A stretch of 64,000 nucleotides of DNA from Roseobacter fucihabitans (GCF_014337925.2 NZ_CP143423.1:960501-1024500); one strand, 5' to 3'; positions 52,456-61,502 are shown, counted from the first letter of the stretch. The notes: generated by a model not told the origin, from the letters alone. Numbers and translations: made by a program.

Positions 52456-53621
52456 GTAGCCCCCTCAGGGCCTTCGATGAGTTTGGTAAAGAGCACAAGC
52501 GCGGCGGTGGTGACGCGACTAAGAAATCCACCGCGTTCAATCGCACGATCCGCAACCAGCGGCAGCCGGGTTTCGGGCAGGCCTTCGAGGGTGAAGACGA
52601 ATTCTGCGATCTGATCACCCGCCGCGATGGGCGCGTTGACGGGCCCGGTATAGACGACCTCGCCCTCGATCTCATTTCCGGCCAGCGCGGGCATCAACAC
52701 AGAGATATCCTCAGCCGCCACCAGCCCGACGGTCGGTTCGCTGCCCATCCAGACCTCGGCTTGCGCGAATTGCTGGCCTTCCCTGGCCAGCGGGCGCATT
52801 GCGAATTGCCGAAACGCCCAGTTCACGATGGCCTGGGATTCCTGTGCACGCTCTGCGACCGTATCCAGCCCGGAAATGACAAAAATGACCCGACGGTCGC
52901 CCTGTTTGGCAGATCCCGTCAGCCCATATCCGGCCTCCTGCGTGTGACCTGTTTTCAACCCATCCGCGCCAATGCCCATGGTCAAAAGCGGGTTGCGGTT
53001 CAACCGGTTGCTGGGCACACGGTTGTCAAATTCAAACTCGGTTTCGGCAAAAAGCGGGTAAAATTCCGGGAAATCTTCGATCAGTCGCGCCGACAGGGTC
53101 GCCAGATCGCGCATCGACATCAGGTGTCCGGGCTGGGGCCAGCCGTTGGAATTGGTGAAGGTGGAATTGGTCATACCCATTTGCTGGGCGCGCTGCGTCA
53201 TCAGCCGGGCAAAACCGTATTCCGTGCCATCCGGCGACAGCGCCTCGGCGATCACCACGCAGGCGTCATTGCCCGAAAGCACGATGATACCGCGGATCAG
53301 GTCCTCGACGCTGACGGTTTCGCCTGAGCGCAGGAACATGCTGGATCCGCCATAGGATTGCGCATGTTCCGAGACGCGCAACTCCTCGTTCAGATCCAAC
53401 CCGCCGTCCGATTTACCGCGCCGGATCGCCTCAAACGCCATATAAAGCGTCATCAGCTTTGACATTGACGCCGGGGGCAGGGGGGCATCGGCCTCCTTGT
53501 TGAGCAAAACGGTTCCCGTGGTCTGATCAAGCACGAAAGCAGATGTGGCCTTGGTATCAAAGGCCACAGCGGTCGAGGTGGTCAAAATAAGGGCTAGGAG
53601 GGCTCCAGCTAAACGGATCAC
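52452..53621 (-). CDS. D-alanyl-D-alanine carboxypeptidase (DacC/PBP5-6 type)
   Basis: 389-residue periplasmic penicillin-binding protein. Signal peptide MIRLAGALLALILTTSTAVA. Active-site motifs: SMSK (Ser and Lys of SxxK) in LPPASMSKLMTLYMAFEAI, SGN in IIVLSGNDACVVIAEA, KTG in GADGLKTGHTQEAGYG. C-terminal all-beta PBP5_C domain and final amphipathic anchor (FLSRVTTAALVLFTKLIEG) for the inner membrane. Trims the last D-Ala from peptidoglycan stems. Confidence 0.93.
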   Translation of the reverse strand: MIRLAGALLALILTTSTAVAFDTKATSAFVLDQTTGTVLLNKEADAPLPPASMSKLMTLYMAFEAIRRGKSDGGLDLNEELRVSEHAQSYGGSSMFLRSGETVSVEDLIRGIIVLSGNDACVVIAEALSPDGTEYGFARLMTQRAQQMGMTNSTFTNSNGWPQPGHLMSMRDLATLSARLIEDFPEFYPLFAETEFEFDNRVPSNRLNRNPLLTMGIGADGLKTGHTQEAGYGLTGSAKQGDRRVIFVISGLDTVAERAQESQAIVNWAFRQFAMRPLAREGQQFAQAEVWMGSEPTVGLVAAEDISVLMPALAGNEIEGEVVYTGPVNAPIAAGDQIAEFVFTLEGLPETRLPLVADRAIERGGFLSRVTTAALVLFTKLIEGPEGAT

Positions 53622-53642
53622 GGCATCAAGCTCCTGAGTGGT

Positions 53643-54479
53643 TTAATTTGAGACAGTATAGGCATCAGTGAACCCTTCACGCCGGATGGTGTCGAGCAGT
53701 TTTTTGCGTTCAGAGGTATTGCTGGCCGGACCCACGATGACGCGCCAGAAAGCCTTGCCGTCGGTTTCCTGCGATTTGATCGTCGGGATCAGCCCTGCGC
53801 CGCGCATCTGTTTGGCCGCGCGGTTTGCGTTGGCTTCCAGACTGAAAATGCCGATCTGGATGAAGGGCTTTGTCAAGGAAGACGGCGGCCGCTCTGCGGT
53901 TTGAGCCGGCGGCGCGATGGGGGTGGATTGCAAGGCTGGTTCTGGGGGGGAGGCCAGTGAAGTTTCACCTATTCCATCCGCTTGCGCGGCTCCAACAGGT
54001 GCGGGTTCTGGCGTGCTGACAACTTCTTTGCGCAAAGCCGTCACGTCAAGTTCAACCGGTGCGCCGGGCAGCACATCCAGGGCTTGTGCTGCGTCGGAAG
54101 ACATCTGAAGCCGTGGTCCTGGGATGTCGCGTTCGCGGCGAAACAGGGCCCCCACGACGAACTGGCCGTTGGATTGATTGCGTATGATCACGCGTTCGGG
54201 TTCGGTGACATCCGGATGCGCAACCCAGACGCCGCCGAGCGAGGGTCGCCCATCCCACAACCCAGGTTCCTTGGCGGAAAAAATCTCCGGCGCTTCGATG
54301 TCGCGCTCAACGATCGTTCCGGCGTCCGCCTGCGCCGTTGCCACTGTCGTTTCCGATGGTGACGGATTGCCCAGGCTGAACGCGCCGGTGTCGTCACAGG
54401 CTGTCAGCACAGCGCAAATGCATCCTATTGAAACCAAACGAAAAGCCAAGTTCAGATGATCGGGATTTCCACCAGCCAT
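53643..54479 (-). CDS. SPOR-domain lipoprotein (RlpA-like companion)
   Basis: 278 residues. N-terminal lipoprotein signal with lipobox LTAC (Cys about residue 28). The middle is low-complexity, rich in Pro, Ala and Thr. A DPBB-type block around residues 75-150 (SLGGVWVAHPDVTEPERVII then RLQMSSDAAQALDVLPG) looks like a septal-ring double-psi barrel related to RlpA, and a C-terminal SPOR domain (about 205-278, FIQIGIFSLEANANRAAKQM) binds denuded peptidoglycan. Located directly upstream of the D-Ala-D-Ala carboxypeptidase, 21 bases apart, suggesting a wall-remodelling pair. Confidence 0.88.
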   Translation of the reverse strand: MAGGNPDHLNLAFRLVSIGCICAVLTACDDTGAFSLGNPSPSETTVATAQADAGTIVERDIEAPEIFSAKEPGLWDGRPSLGGVWVAHPDVTEPERVIIRNQSNGQFVVGALFRRERDIPGPRLQMSSDAAQALDVLPGAPVELDVTALRKEVVSTPEPAPVGAAQADGIGETSLASPPEPALQSTPIAPPAQTAERPPSSLTKPFIQIGIFSLEANANRAAKQMRGAGLIPTIKSQETDGKAFWRVIVGPASNTSERKKLLDTIRREGFTDAYTVSN

Positions 54480-54675
54480 GTTTTGCGTCCTTGCCTGTTT
54501 TCCGGTCTCCCGGCGCTCTTTTTGCCTCCTTTAGGGAGGTCTTGGGAGTTACTCTAGCTTGGCGTGTGCAGACTGGGAAGGTGCCGTGGCACAAATCGGC
54601 GATATTCCCCAGAGAGATGGAGCGTGTTTTTTTGAGGTTTCAGAATCAATGACAGATCACTAGGAGGGTGCAACC

Positions 54676-54765
54676 GGAGGAGTGGCAGAGTGGTCGAATG
54701 CACCGGTCTTGAAAACCGGCGTGCGTGAGAGCGTACCGTGGGTTCGAATCCCACCTCCTCCGCCA
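54676..54765 (+). tRNA. tRNA-Ser (anticodon UGA), CCA encoded
   Basis: Acceptor GGAGGAG pairs with CTCCTCC, then a D-arm (GGCAGAGTGGTCGAATGC), anticodon stem around CTTGAAA with anticodon TGA, a long variable arm typical of serine (CGTGCGTGAGAGCGTACCG), T-arm GGTTCGAATCC, and G followed by encoded CCA. 90 bases. Accessory DNA follows at its 3' end, but no integrase gene or duplicated tRNA end was found. Confidence 0.96.
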
Positions 54766-54807
54766 TTTATATATTGTAATTATATTTCAATGACTTAAGC
54801 TGATATA

Positions 54808-54834
54808 TTGACCATCATTGACCATCATTGACCA
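54808..54834 (+). repeat. 10-bp tandem repeat after tRNA-Ser
   Basis: ATTGACCATC occurs twice in tandem followed by ATTGACCA, about 2.7 copies, 43 bases after the tRNA. Such direct repeats next to tRNA genes can be integrase arm sites, but no integrase is present here, so it may be simple slippage. Confidence 0.7.
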
Positions 54835-54971
54835 AGATTTCTTGGCTTGACGGTTCAATACTTTTCGCGCGAGTTATCTGACCGCAAAATGACGCACAGG
54901 CCGGAACCAAGTGGACTGCCCCCGTTCAAAGTGCGAAATGCTAGTAAAAAGGTTTGACGGAGACGGCCTCA

Positions 54972-55508
54972 GTGAAGAATTACGTTATCGGCGGACTGGT
55001 ATGCCTTGTTATCGCTTTGGTTATCGGTGTTCAGCCAGTGCAAAAAGTGGTGAACGAAGCAACCAATCGAGGCACCTTGAGAGGCGTCGAGACTTGCATG
55101 TCATATTCCAGCCGTGAACTTCTCTCCGCCGAGGCATTGAGAGCGACCTGCGTAAGTGCATTTCAGAAGAGCCTTTATGGTGGAGAACATGCGGCAGGCC
55201 ATGCTGGGCCACGGGCCGATCAACGGGGTGTAAGCTGGGGCGGAGTCCTTGAGAACAAAACGCCTGACCATGTAACCACATGGGTTAGAGTTTCGGTCAG
55301 TATTTTTGATCCAGATGGCACTGAGCAGAAGGTCTTCGCGGAAACACCGATTTGGATAGACCCGTTGGATGAAGCCGAGTTCTTAGTGGAATTGCCCGAC
55401 CTTGAACCACAACAATTCGAAAACATGGAGTTTTGCGATTATGAAGTCGAAGAACCAAAGTCTTGCATGGGATGGGGTGTCACCAATGCAATGGGAGTTT
55501 CGATTTAG
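54972..55508 (+). CDS. orphan membrane-anchored protein
   Basis: 178 residues, unrecognised. One N-terminal membrane segment (NYVIGGLVCLVIALVIGVQPV) and a soluble acidic domain with five Cys (ETCMSY, RATCVS, EFCDY, KSCMGW). The C-terminal part (TTWVRVSVSIFDPDGTEQKVFAE then WIDPLDEAEFLVELPDLEPQQF) looks like a beta-sandwich that may be extracytoplasmic. GTG 54972 has GGAG nine bases before; TTG 54954 is an alternative. Lower GC than the core genes and its place after tRNA-Ser suggest acquisition. Confidence 0.65.
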   Translation: MKNYVIGGLVCLVIALVIGVQPVQKVVNEATNRGTLRGVETCMSYSSRELLSAEALRATCVSAFQKSLYGGEHAAGHAGPRADQRGVSWGGVLENKTPDHVTTWVRVSVSIFDPDGTEQKVFAETPIWIDPLDEAEFLVELPDLEPQQFENMEFCDYEVEEPKSCMGWGVTNAMGVSI

Positions 55509-55666
55509 GCCCATACCTAGGCAAAACTCAAAGCATGGTTTCTATGTCGCTGCAGAGGGCGAGCTTGACTTGCTCACATCAGACTCCATGAACGTAGGAA
55601 GCCCAGCCCATAGGTGTCTTTTTGCTGTCTGACACCTTCGTCGTGCTTGATCTTATCTAAGAGGGG

Positions 55667-55875
55667 GATCATTTTAAGCCGGTCCGCACGTTTGGCACGG
55701 AACACATAGACCGCATCGTCAAAGGGCTTCTTTTGCAAATGGCGTTGCACACGGGCAGCCAAACCATCGTGCCTTTTGCGGAAGTCCACCACTGCCCGGC
55801 AGTCGATACGCAGTATCGATGAGAGTGAGGCTTGGTCGCCACAAATATCTGCACCCCGTGCGATGGGTGGATCAC
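55667..55875 (-). pseudogene. IS66 tnpB fragment, interrupted by a hairpin element
   Basis: From GTG 55875 the frame reads IHPSHGVQIFVATKP, the normal IS66 Orf2 start. Then 38 bp of hairpin element E intervene, and VDFRKRHDGLAARVQRHLQKKP continues in another frame, followed by DDAVYVFRAKRADRLKMI. After that the similarity ends in unrelated sequence. Removing the 38 bp restores the frame (VATKP joined to VDFRKRHDGLA), which shows where the element inserted. Confidence 0.85.
55790..55827 (-). repeat. hairpin element copy E (in IS66 tnpB)
   Basis: On the minus strand: CACTCTC, core TCGATAC-TGC-GTATCGA (perfect 7-bp stem), then CTGCCGGGCAGTG. The arms are those of copies A-D 48 kb away, but the stem is again different. 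The 38-bp insert lies between the codons for VATKP and VDFRK of tnpB. Confidence 0.85.
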
Positions 55876-56258
55876 AGCGCGGCCACAATCTCGGCAATGC
55901 GCACGTCGGGCGTGGCGGCATCCAGTCGGATCGTCACATTACCCTTGAATATGTCAATCACGCCAATCTCGGCTTGCGCATCAACCCCGGCCATATCTGG
56001 CAACATGGCTGCAGGTTCCTCAAGCGCCACCGGAACGCAGGAAACGCCTTCAAGGTTTGGCAAGACCAGCTTGCCCTCCCCCGCCATGCGACGCCATACG
56101 GATACATGATTGGGCCCCCCATATCTACGCGCAACCCCGTTCATAGTCGTACCATCAACCAATGTCTCAGCCATTATCCGCACCCTCACCTCATCCGGCC
56201 AATGTCTCTGGCCCTTAGGTCTGCGCCGCGCCTCAACGAGAAACTCCTTCAAATCCAT
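55872..56258 (-). CDS. IS66 family TnpA accessory protein
   Basis: 128 residues: EFLVEARRRPKGQRHWPDEV, then RIMAETLVDGTTMNGVARRYG (HTH), HVSVWRRMAGEGKLVLPN, and the C-terminal VTIRLDAATPDVRIAEIVAAL that is characteristic of IS66 Orf1. Start ATG 56258; the open frame extends upstream without family similarity. Intact at sequence level, but orphaned because the rest of the element is missing. Confidence 0.85.
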   Translation of the reverse strand: MDLKEFLVEARRRPKGQRHWPDEVRVRIMAETLVDGTTMNGVARRYGGPNHVSVWRRMAGEGKLVLPNLEGVSCVPVALEEPAAMLPDMAGVDAQAEIGVIDIFKGNVTIRLDAATPDVRIAEIVAAL

Positions 56259-56581
56259 GGACAACGGACTCGCAGAATAAACGCCGCATCGGAAGATGGA
56301 GTCTAAACAGCGGTTACCATAAAACCAGCTTTGTTTTTTTGCAAAACCGAACCATGTTGCTGGGTGTCGACTTGCTCGATGCATCAGGGTCGCGGAAATC
56401 TGGGCCAGATAAGCCGTTGTCACTTTCATCACCAAGGCGTTCGCCTTGATCCGCAGCATGTTTTGCCGGGTAAAAACCTCTTAGAGGACAGTCGTGAACG
56501 GCTACAAAATGGTAACACGCTGGGGACGGCACAGTAGATTGCAAACGGTAAAACGATGCCGTTTTCCCACCCGGAACCAGA
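56259..56581. other. stretch between the IS66 remnant and the MscS gene
   Basis: No gene. It should contain the left end of the IS66 element. A short inverted repeat AAAACG-ATGC-CGTTTT at 56550-56565, just after the MscS stop on the minus strand, could be a weak terminator. Confidence 0.35.
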
Positions 56582-58858
56582 CTATTTCTTGGCTGCGGCC
56601 TCGGCTTCCTGCTGGGCAATTTGATGGTCGACCGCGCTTGAGGCTGCGGCCTGAACGGCGGCTTTGCCGGTCTCATCGAGCTGTTCGATATCCTCCATGC
56701 CCGGAATATCCACACGCACTTCGCGACGGGCAAATTCGATATCATTGGCTTTGAACTCATTGCGCACGCGGTTGTAGATTTCCTTGCGGATGGTGAATTG
56801 CGTCCCCGGCTTGGCCATGAATTTGCCGCGCATGACGATCCCGACGTCATCGAACTGGAACACACCCTGGCTTTTGAAGGGTTCCAGAAAATCATCCTTG
56901 AACAGCGGATCTTCGAGCATTTCGGCCCCGATCTTCTTGAAAATCTTCTTCACCCGGTTGGGGTCGGTATCAAAGGGCACTGTGAACATCAATTTCATGA
57001 TCACCCAATCGCGGCTGAAATTGGTCACTTTTTCGACGCTGCCATAAGGAATAGTGTGCACATTGCCGCGGTGGTGGCGCAGCTGCATGGAACGGATGGA
57101 GATTTTCTCGACCGCACCCATGGTCCCGCCCACATCGACATATTCGCCGACCCTAAAGGCGTCATCGATCAGGAAGAAAACACCCGAAACGATATCGGTC
57201 ACCAGCTTTTGCGCCCCAAAACCAATGGCCAGACCCAGGATCCCGGCACCGGCCAGAAGCGGCGTGATGTCGATGCCAAGGCTGCCGATGGCGAGCAGAC
57301 CAAAGATCGTCGCAATGCTGGCCTGGGCGGCCATGAGCACCAGCGGCAAGACGGTCGCCAGACGTGAACCGCCGGCACCGCCGCCTTCGCCCGCCGCCTG
57401 ATCCGCGGTCACCTCAAAGGCGGTTTCGCGCGTCAGACGACGATTGATCCACAAGGAGATCAACTCATAGACCACATATCCGATGGCGGCGATGATGATG
57501 AACTCGACGATGTTTCCGGCAAAAGCCGACCCGCCCTCGGCGCTGCCCACAGCCGTCAGATTGATATGCCAGGCCCCTGCAACGATCAGCGCGACCGCTC
57601 CCAATGCGATGACACGGCCAATCCGGATCATGCTGCGCTTGTTGGAACGATGGGCTTGCTCGGCGATGGGGCCGGTGCCGATCATGGCGGGTTGCAAGTG
57701 GCGCACAAGCCCGCGGATGGCGGTATCCACCAGCGGTGTCAGCAACAGCCAGAACATGGTCTTGAGGTGGGGTGCCGTGCTCAGGAGGCCATAGTACCCA
57801 TACCCCGCGACGATGTTGGCCACGACCCAGGTCAGGGCGGATGCGATAATCGCAAACATTGGGTAGGCATATGCCAAGCGGGCGTCAAATTCTGTGCGCT
57901 CGGGGTCAGTGCCCAGCATCATACGGGTGAGGCCCTCGCGGCCATACCAGGCGATCGCGATGATATAGGCGTGAAAGGCAAAGCCGAACCACGCCCCGAT
58001 CCGCGTTTCCGACAATGGTACGTCAAAACGGATGTTGAAGGACATCAGGAAAAACCCAAGGCCCAGCAGGAGCGACAGGTAAAAGAAATGCCGATAGAAA
58101 AACGCAGCCCATGTGTCATCCACGCTGACCAGACGGTACATGGGTTGTTTTGGCGCAAGGGCAAAGCGCAACAGAGCCGCCGCGACGCGGGGGATCAGGA
58201 CGATGTTGCGCACGGCCGGCGCGGCAACCGCGAGTTGTTCAGGCGTCAGGATCAATTGCCCCACGCTGCGCGCAACAATGTAAAAGACCACCAAACCAAA
58301 AAGCTCGCGCCACAGCCTGCCGCCCAGAAACCCCACGGTGCTGGCAAGCGAACTGGTGTCGGGATCATGTGTCGCTGTCTTGCGTTGCTTAAGGACCGCC
58401 AAGACGCCGCGTTCGGCGGCAAAGCCCGCAGCGAGTGCAACCAGCGTCAGCCCCACCAGGGTCAGAATACCGGCCCCACCAAAGGTCGCGATGAAATTGG
58501 AAACGGCCTCAACCTGTTTGCCCGGCACGCTTGGCACCAGCCACAGGACCTCCAGCACCGGGCGGTAAAAGGCTTCCCAGGTATTGGCAAGCATCTCCGT
58601 CAGGGTGGGCTGAGCGGTGCTGAGGGCGGCCTCGCTTTGCGCTACGGCATCCAGACGCTCCAGCAGCATCAGGCGGACCTGATCATCGGACATGGTCGCG
58701 ACCATCTCGCGCACGGCTTCGGGGCTGTCGAGTGTTTCGGGTGCCGGGGTGGATTGTTCGGACGTGGCGGAATTTGGCAGAGCGACCTGTGCCTGTGCGC
58801 TCAAAGCCGCAAAACAGCTCAAAATTGTCACCAAAAGAAATTGAAAAGGGTGTCTCAT
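56582..58858 (-). CDS. large MscS-family mechanosensitive channel
   Basis: 758 residues with a signal peptide (MRHPFQFLLVTILSCFAALSAQA). A periplasmic region (residues about 25-130) and about 11 membrane segments follow, then the conserved MscS pore and vestibule in the C-terminal third: TPLLAGAGILGLAIGFGAQKLVTDIVSGVFFLIDDAFRVGEYV, then HHRGNVHTIPYGSVEKVTNFSRDW. The Gly/Ala-rich pore helix is clear. Releases solutes on hypo-osmotic shock; the long N-terminus groups it with YbdG/MscK-type rather than short MscS. Confidence 0.92.
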   Translation of the reverse strand: MRHPFQFLLVTILSCFAALSAQAQVALPNSATSEQSTPAPETLDSPEAVREMVATMSDDQVRLMLLERLDAVAQSEAALSTAQPTLTEMLANTWEAFYRPVLEVLWLVPSVPGKQVEAVSNFIATFGGAGILTLVGLTLVALAAGFAAERGVLAVLKQRKTATHDPDTSSLASTVGFLGGRLWRELFGLVVFYIVARSVGQLILTPEQLAVAAPAVRNIVLIPRVAAALLRFALAPKQPMYRLVSVDDTWAAFFYRHFFYLSLLLGLGFFLMSFNIRFDVPLSETRIGAWFGFAFHAYIIAIAWYGREGLTRMMLGTDPERTEFDARLAYAYPMFAIIASALTWVVANIVAGYGYYGLLSTAPHLKTMFWLLLTPLVDTAIRGLVRHLQPAMIGTGPIAEQAHRSNKRSMIRIGRVIALGAVALIVAGAWHINLTAVGSAEGGSAFAGNIVEFIIIAAIGYVVYELISLWINRRLTRETAFEVTADQAAGEGGGAGGSRLATVLPLVLMAAQASIATIFGLLAIGSLGIDITPLLAGAGILGLAIGFGAQKLVTDIVSGVFFLIDDAFRVGEYVDVGGTMGAVEKISIRSMQLRHHRGNVHTIPYGSVEKVTNFSRDWVIMKLMFTVPFDTDPNRVKKIFKKIGAEMLEDPLFKDDFLEPFKSQGVFQFDDVGIVMRGKFMAKPGTQFTIRKEIYNRVRNEFKANDIEFARREVRVDIPGMEDIEQLDETGKAAVQAAASSAVDHQIAQQEAEAAAKK

Positions 58859-59092
58859 CTGCGTGTCCCCGCAACGTTTTATGGACCCCGTTTGTATCGG
58901 AACCCTTTTGGCATCACGGCTTGCGTGATGGTTACCCTTTGACGGATGCAGTCACCTGTGGTTGGCAGGGCTTCATCTCATTTTATATGGGCGGTTTTAA
59001 TCTGCGGGACACTGAATGGCTTTTGCAAAATACTCAAGTTCCCTGACCCTTCGGTTCCAAAATTATTTTTTATGTGGCGCCCAAGGACACGC

Positions 59093-59686
59093 TTAGTCTT
59101 CAGTGTCTTTGCCATCGGAAGGCGTGTCGAAACGGCTCAAAATTGAACAATCTGCAAACCCATATCCCCAACGCCATGGCAGGGCCGAACAAGGCCGCCC
59201 GCCCAGACGCACGGCAAGATACATCGCCTGCGCAATAGCGTCATAAATGCGATCGACGGTTTGCCCGCTGGTGGCATATGTTTGCGCAAGGGTGTCGCGA
59301 TCCCGCCGCCCTTGGGCGATGACGCAAGCGCGCAGGGTTTGATCCGCCCTGAGGCGCGCAGCGAAACTCTGTCGCGGTTCGGTGGCCCCATCCGCGTCGT
59401 GATAAATACGGTCATGGGCGATGCAACAAGCCTCCCAAGGTGGTTTTTCTCCCTGGTTTTTTGCCCATTGCGGAAATCTATTCGCGGTTGCCGTCCATAT
59501 CCCGGACATGCCGCCGCTGCACCCGTCGGTCTCAAAAGGCGCGGGATTTGCGTTGATAGTCTGCTGCATCAGGGCTTCATGCGCGGGCAGCCCGATCCGC
59601 TCGGCAAGGCCGGGCGCGCCTTGTGCCAAGGCACCCGGCACCGCGATGACCACCGCCATGACCACCAGCGCGCTAAGGGCTTTCAT
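59093..59686 (-). CDS. secreted phospholipase A2-like protein
   Basis: 197 residues with a signal peptide (MKALSALVVMAVVIAVPGALA). A PLA2-like active-site signature is present: ETDGCSGGMS (calcium-loop position) and WEACCIAHDRIYH (CCxxHD with the catalytic His-Asp pair). Three further Cys could form disulfides. Overlaps the start of the upstream GDPD gene end by 14 bases, so the two are co-expressed; together they could degrade phospholipids to glycerol-3-phosphate. Enzyme activity is inferred from the motif only. Confidence 0.72.
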   Translation of the reverse strand: MKALSALVVMAVVIAVPGALAQGAPGLAERIGLPAHEALMQQTINANPAPFETDGCSGGMSGIWTATANRFPQWAKNQGEKPPWEACCIAHDRIYHDADGATEPRQSFAARLRADQTLRACVIAQGRRDRDTLAQTYATSGQTVDRIYDAIAQAMYLAVRLGGRPCSALPWRWGYGFADCSILSRFDTPSDGKDTED

Positions 59687-61502
59687 CGCGGTACACCTGT
59701 GGTTCCTGCGTCAGCCCGAACCGCTCAGCCAATAGCACAAACAGGCGTTCCGGCGTGCTGAGACCCGCGCGCGTCTGCATGACCTGGCGCGCCAGCGCGG
59801 GCTCATCCGTAATGATCCCATCCACCCCCAAAGACATCATCGCGGACATCTCAAGCGGGTCGTTGACGGTCCAGACATATAGTTTCTTGCCCTGCCGTCG
59901 GGTTGCGCGCACAAGACGTGGTCCCACCATAGCGGTGCTCACGGCGATGAAATCTGCCTGCAGGCGCGACAGATCCCCGATTGCCGTCGCGGCCAGCACG
60001 CCTGCGGACCATTGCGGGCGCAGCGCTTTCATCTTTTCGACGGCGGGGTATTTCAACGACATTGTCGCCACCCGGTCCGCCATGCCTGCGTTTTCGACAA
60101 CGGCGATGGTGCGCTCTTCGAGGGATATGTCATGGCCATAATATTTCAACTCGATCAACAGCTTCGCCTTGTCGCGCACCGCCTCCAGAACCTGCGCGAG
60201 GCTTGGTGTGCGCTCTTGGGCAAAGGCGGGGTCAAACCAGCTGCCGATATCGATTTGTTCCAGATCCGCGCGCGTGGCGTCCCAGATTTTCAAATCCACC
60301 CCGGCGAGTTTCATGAAATCGCTGTCATGTATGACGACGATCTCGCCTTCAGCAGTTTCCTGAACGTCGATCTCGACCCAATCGGCGCCGTCCTCAACGG
60401 CCTTGCGCACAGAGGCCAATGTGTTTTCAGGGCGCAGACCAGCCGCCCCGCGGTGGGCGATGATTTCGACGCTTGGATTGGTTTGCACGCGATTGATCAA
60501 GACCCCGCCCGTCATCAGGGCCAGTGAAATCAAAACACTGCCCCCCGCCAGAATTAGTCCGGGCGAGACCATAGGGTTTTGGCCGCGCGGCGCATGGGCC
60601 AGATTGGCGGCACCACCCTGATAATAAGCCGCGAGCAGGCGCGCCAATGTACCCAGTGCAATCGCGCCAACCAGCAGATTACACAAACCCCAAAGCGCAC
60701 CGAGGCAGAGCGCTACGGTCAGTTTTGCGCGAAAAGTCGGAATAAACTGCGCAACACCTTCGCGGATCAGCCAGCCAAAAATCAAAGCGACGAAAAGGAC
60801 ACCAAGGGTGCGCAGCGCGAACCAAAGACCCAGCGCGCGCAACAGGTGCAGGCGTTTGCCCTGCATCAGCTGCGCACTTTGCGCAAAAGAGGCGCGCGGG
60901 GAGGCACCGTCAAACAGAACGCGATGGAGCGAGATCGCCCAGAGCAACACCCGGTTCAAAAGGATAACCCCCATCACGGCCAGCAAGGCAGCAATCAACG
61001 CGGCACCGGTGATGAATTCCGGCGGGCGCGCCGTGAGGTAATAATTGATGTCATATTGCCCGAACATCCGCTGTGCAATCCACAGCGACAGCAGGGCAAA
61101 GGGCGCGATGATCAGCAGGATGCGCGCGACCAGCAGCACCGCATATTGCATCAGGGCAGGCAGGCGGCGACCCAGAAGCGCGAAACTCGCCCCGATGGCG
61201 CGCAGGCTGGAAGGGTCCGCATGTCTGAGATCGACGGTCATGGTGGCCAGGCCAATCACCGAGCCGATCAGCAAAACAGCGGCAATGAACAGGAACACCG
61301 GCAGACCAAGCGGGGAGGTAAAGAAATGCGCGATCGCCTGATCCGTCAGGGCGGATTGCCCGGAGAGCGAAATGGCGAAACCTACGAGCAGGATCGTGAG
61401 AGGCACCAGAACCGCCAGGCTGATCACCCGAATGATAACGAAAATCGGAACAACCAGACCGCGTCGCGCCCAAGTGTCGAGATAGGCTTGATAAATGGAC
61501 AT
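59673..61502 (-). CDS. membrane-bound glycerophosphodiester phosphodiesterase
   Basis: 609 residues. N-terminal half (about 1-340) has eight or so membrane segments of the GPDPase_memb type (RGLVVPIFVIIRVISLAVLV, ALLSLWIAQRMFGQYDINYY). C-terminal GDPD TIM barrel (about 345-590): IIAHRGAAGLRPENTLAS with catalytic His, DWVEIDVQETAEGEIVVIHDSDFM with the metal Glu/Asp and second His, and LLIELKYYGHD. Hydrolyses glycerophosphodiesters to glycerol-3-phosphate plus alcohol. It precedes and overlaps the phospholipase-like gene. Confidence 0.92.
   Translation of the reverse strand: MSIYQAYLDTWARRGLVVPIFVIIRVISLAVLVPLTILLVGFAISLSGQSALTDQAIAHFFTSPLGLPVFLFIAAVLLIGSVIGLATMTVDLRHADPSSLRAIGASFALLGRRLPALMQYAVLLVARILLIIAPFALLSLWIAQRMFGQYDINYYLTARPPEFITGAALIAALLAVMGVILLNRVLLWAISLHRVLFDGASPRASFAQSAQLMQGKRLHLLRALGLWFALRTLGVLFVALIFGWLIREGVAQFIPTFRAKLTVALCLGALWGLCNLLVGAIALGTLARLLAAYYQGGAANLAHAPRGQNPMVSPGLILAGGSVLISLALMTGGVLINRVQTNPSVEIIAHRGAAGLRPENTLASVRKAVEDGADWVEIDVQETAEGEIVVIHDSDFMKLAGVDLKIWDATRADLEQIDIGSWFDPAFAQERTPSLAQVLEAVRDKAKLLIELKYYGHDISLEERTIAVVENAGMADRVATMSLKYPAVEKMKALRPQWSAGVLAATAIGDLSRLQADFIAVSTAMVGPRLVRATRRQGKKLYVWTVNDPLEMSAMMSLGVDGIITDEPALARQVMQTRAGLSTPERLFVLLAERFGLTQEPQVYRDESP

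Larger units (their letters stand above)
55667..56258 (-). mobile_element. IS66-family remnant (tnpA and broken tnpB)
   Basis: The first two small genes of an IS66 element are present in order tnpA-tnpB on the minus strand, but the large tnpC transposase is missing and similarity to tnpB stops at about 55667. A hairpin repeat of the family seen in the IS3 remnant sits inside tnpB. The element cannot move by itself. Its left boundary upstream of tnpA could not be placed. Confidence 0.82.

Noticed and set aside
54808-54834. Integrase attachment site at tRNA-Ser
   Set aside because: No copy of the tRNA 3' end was found within the window and no integrase gene is nearby; the short tandem repeat alone is not enough.
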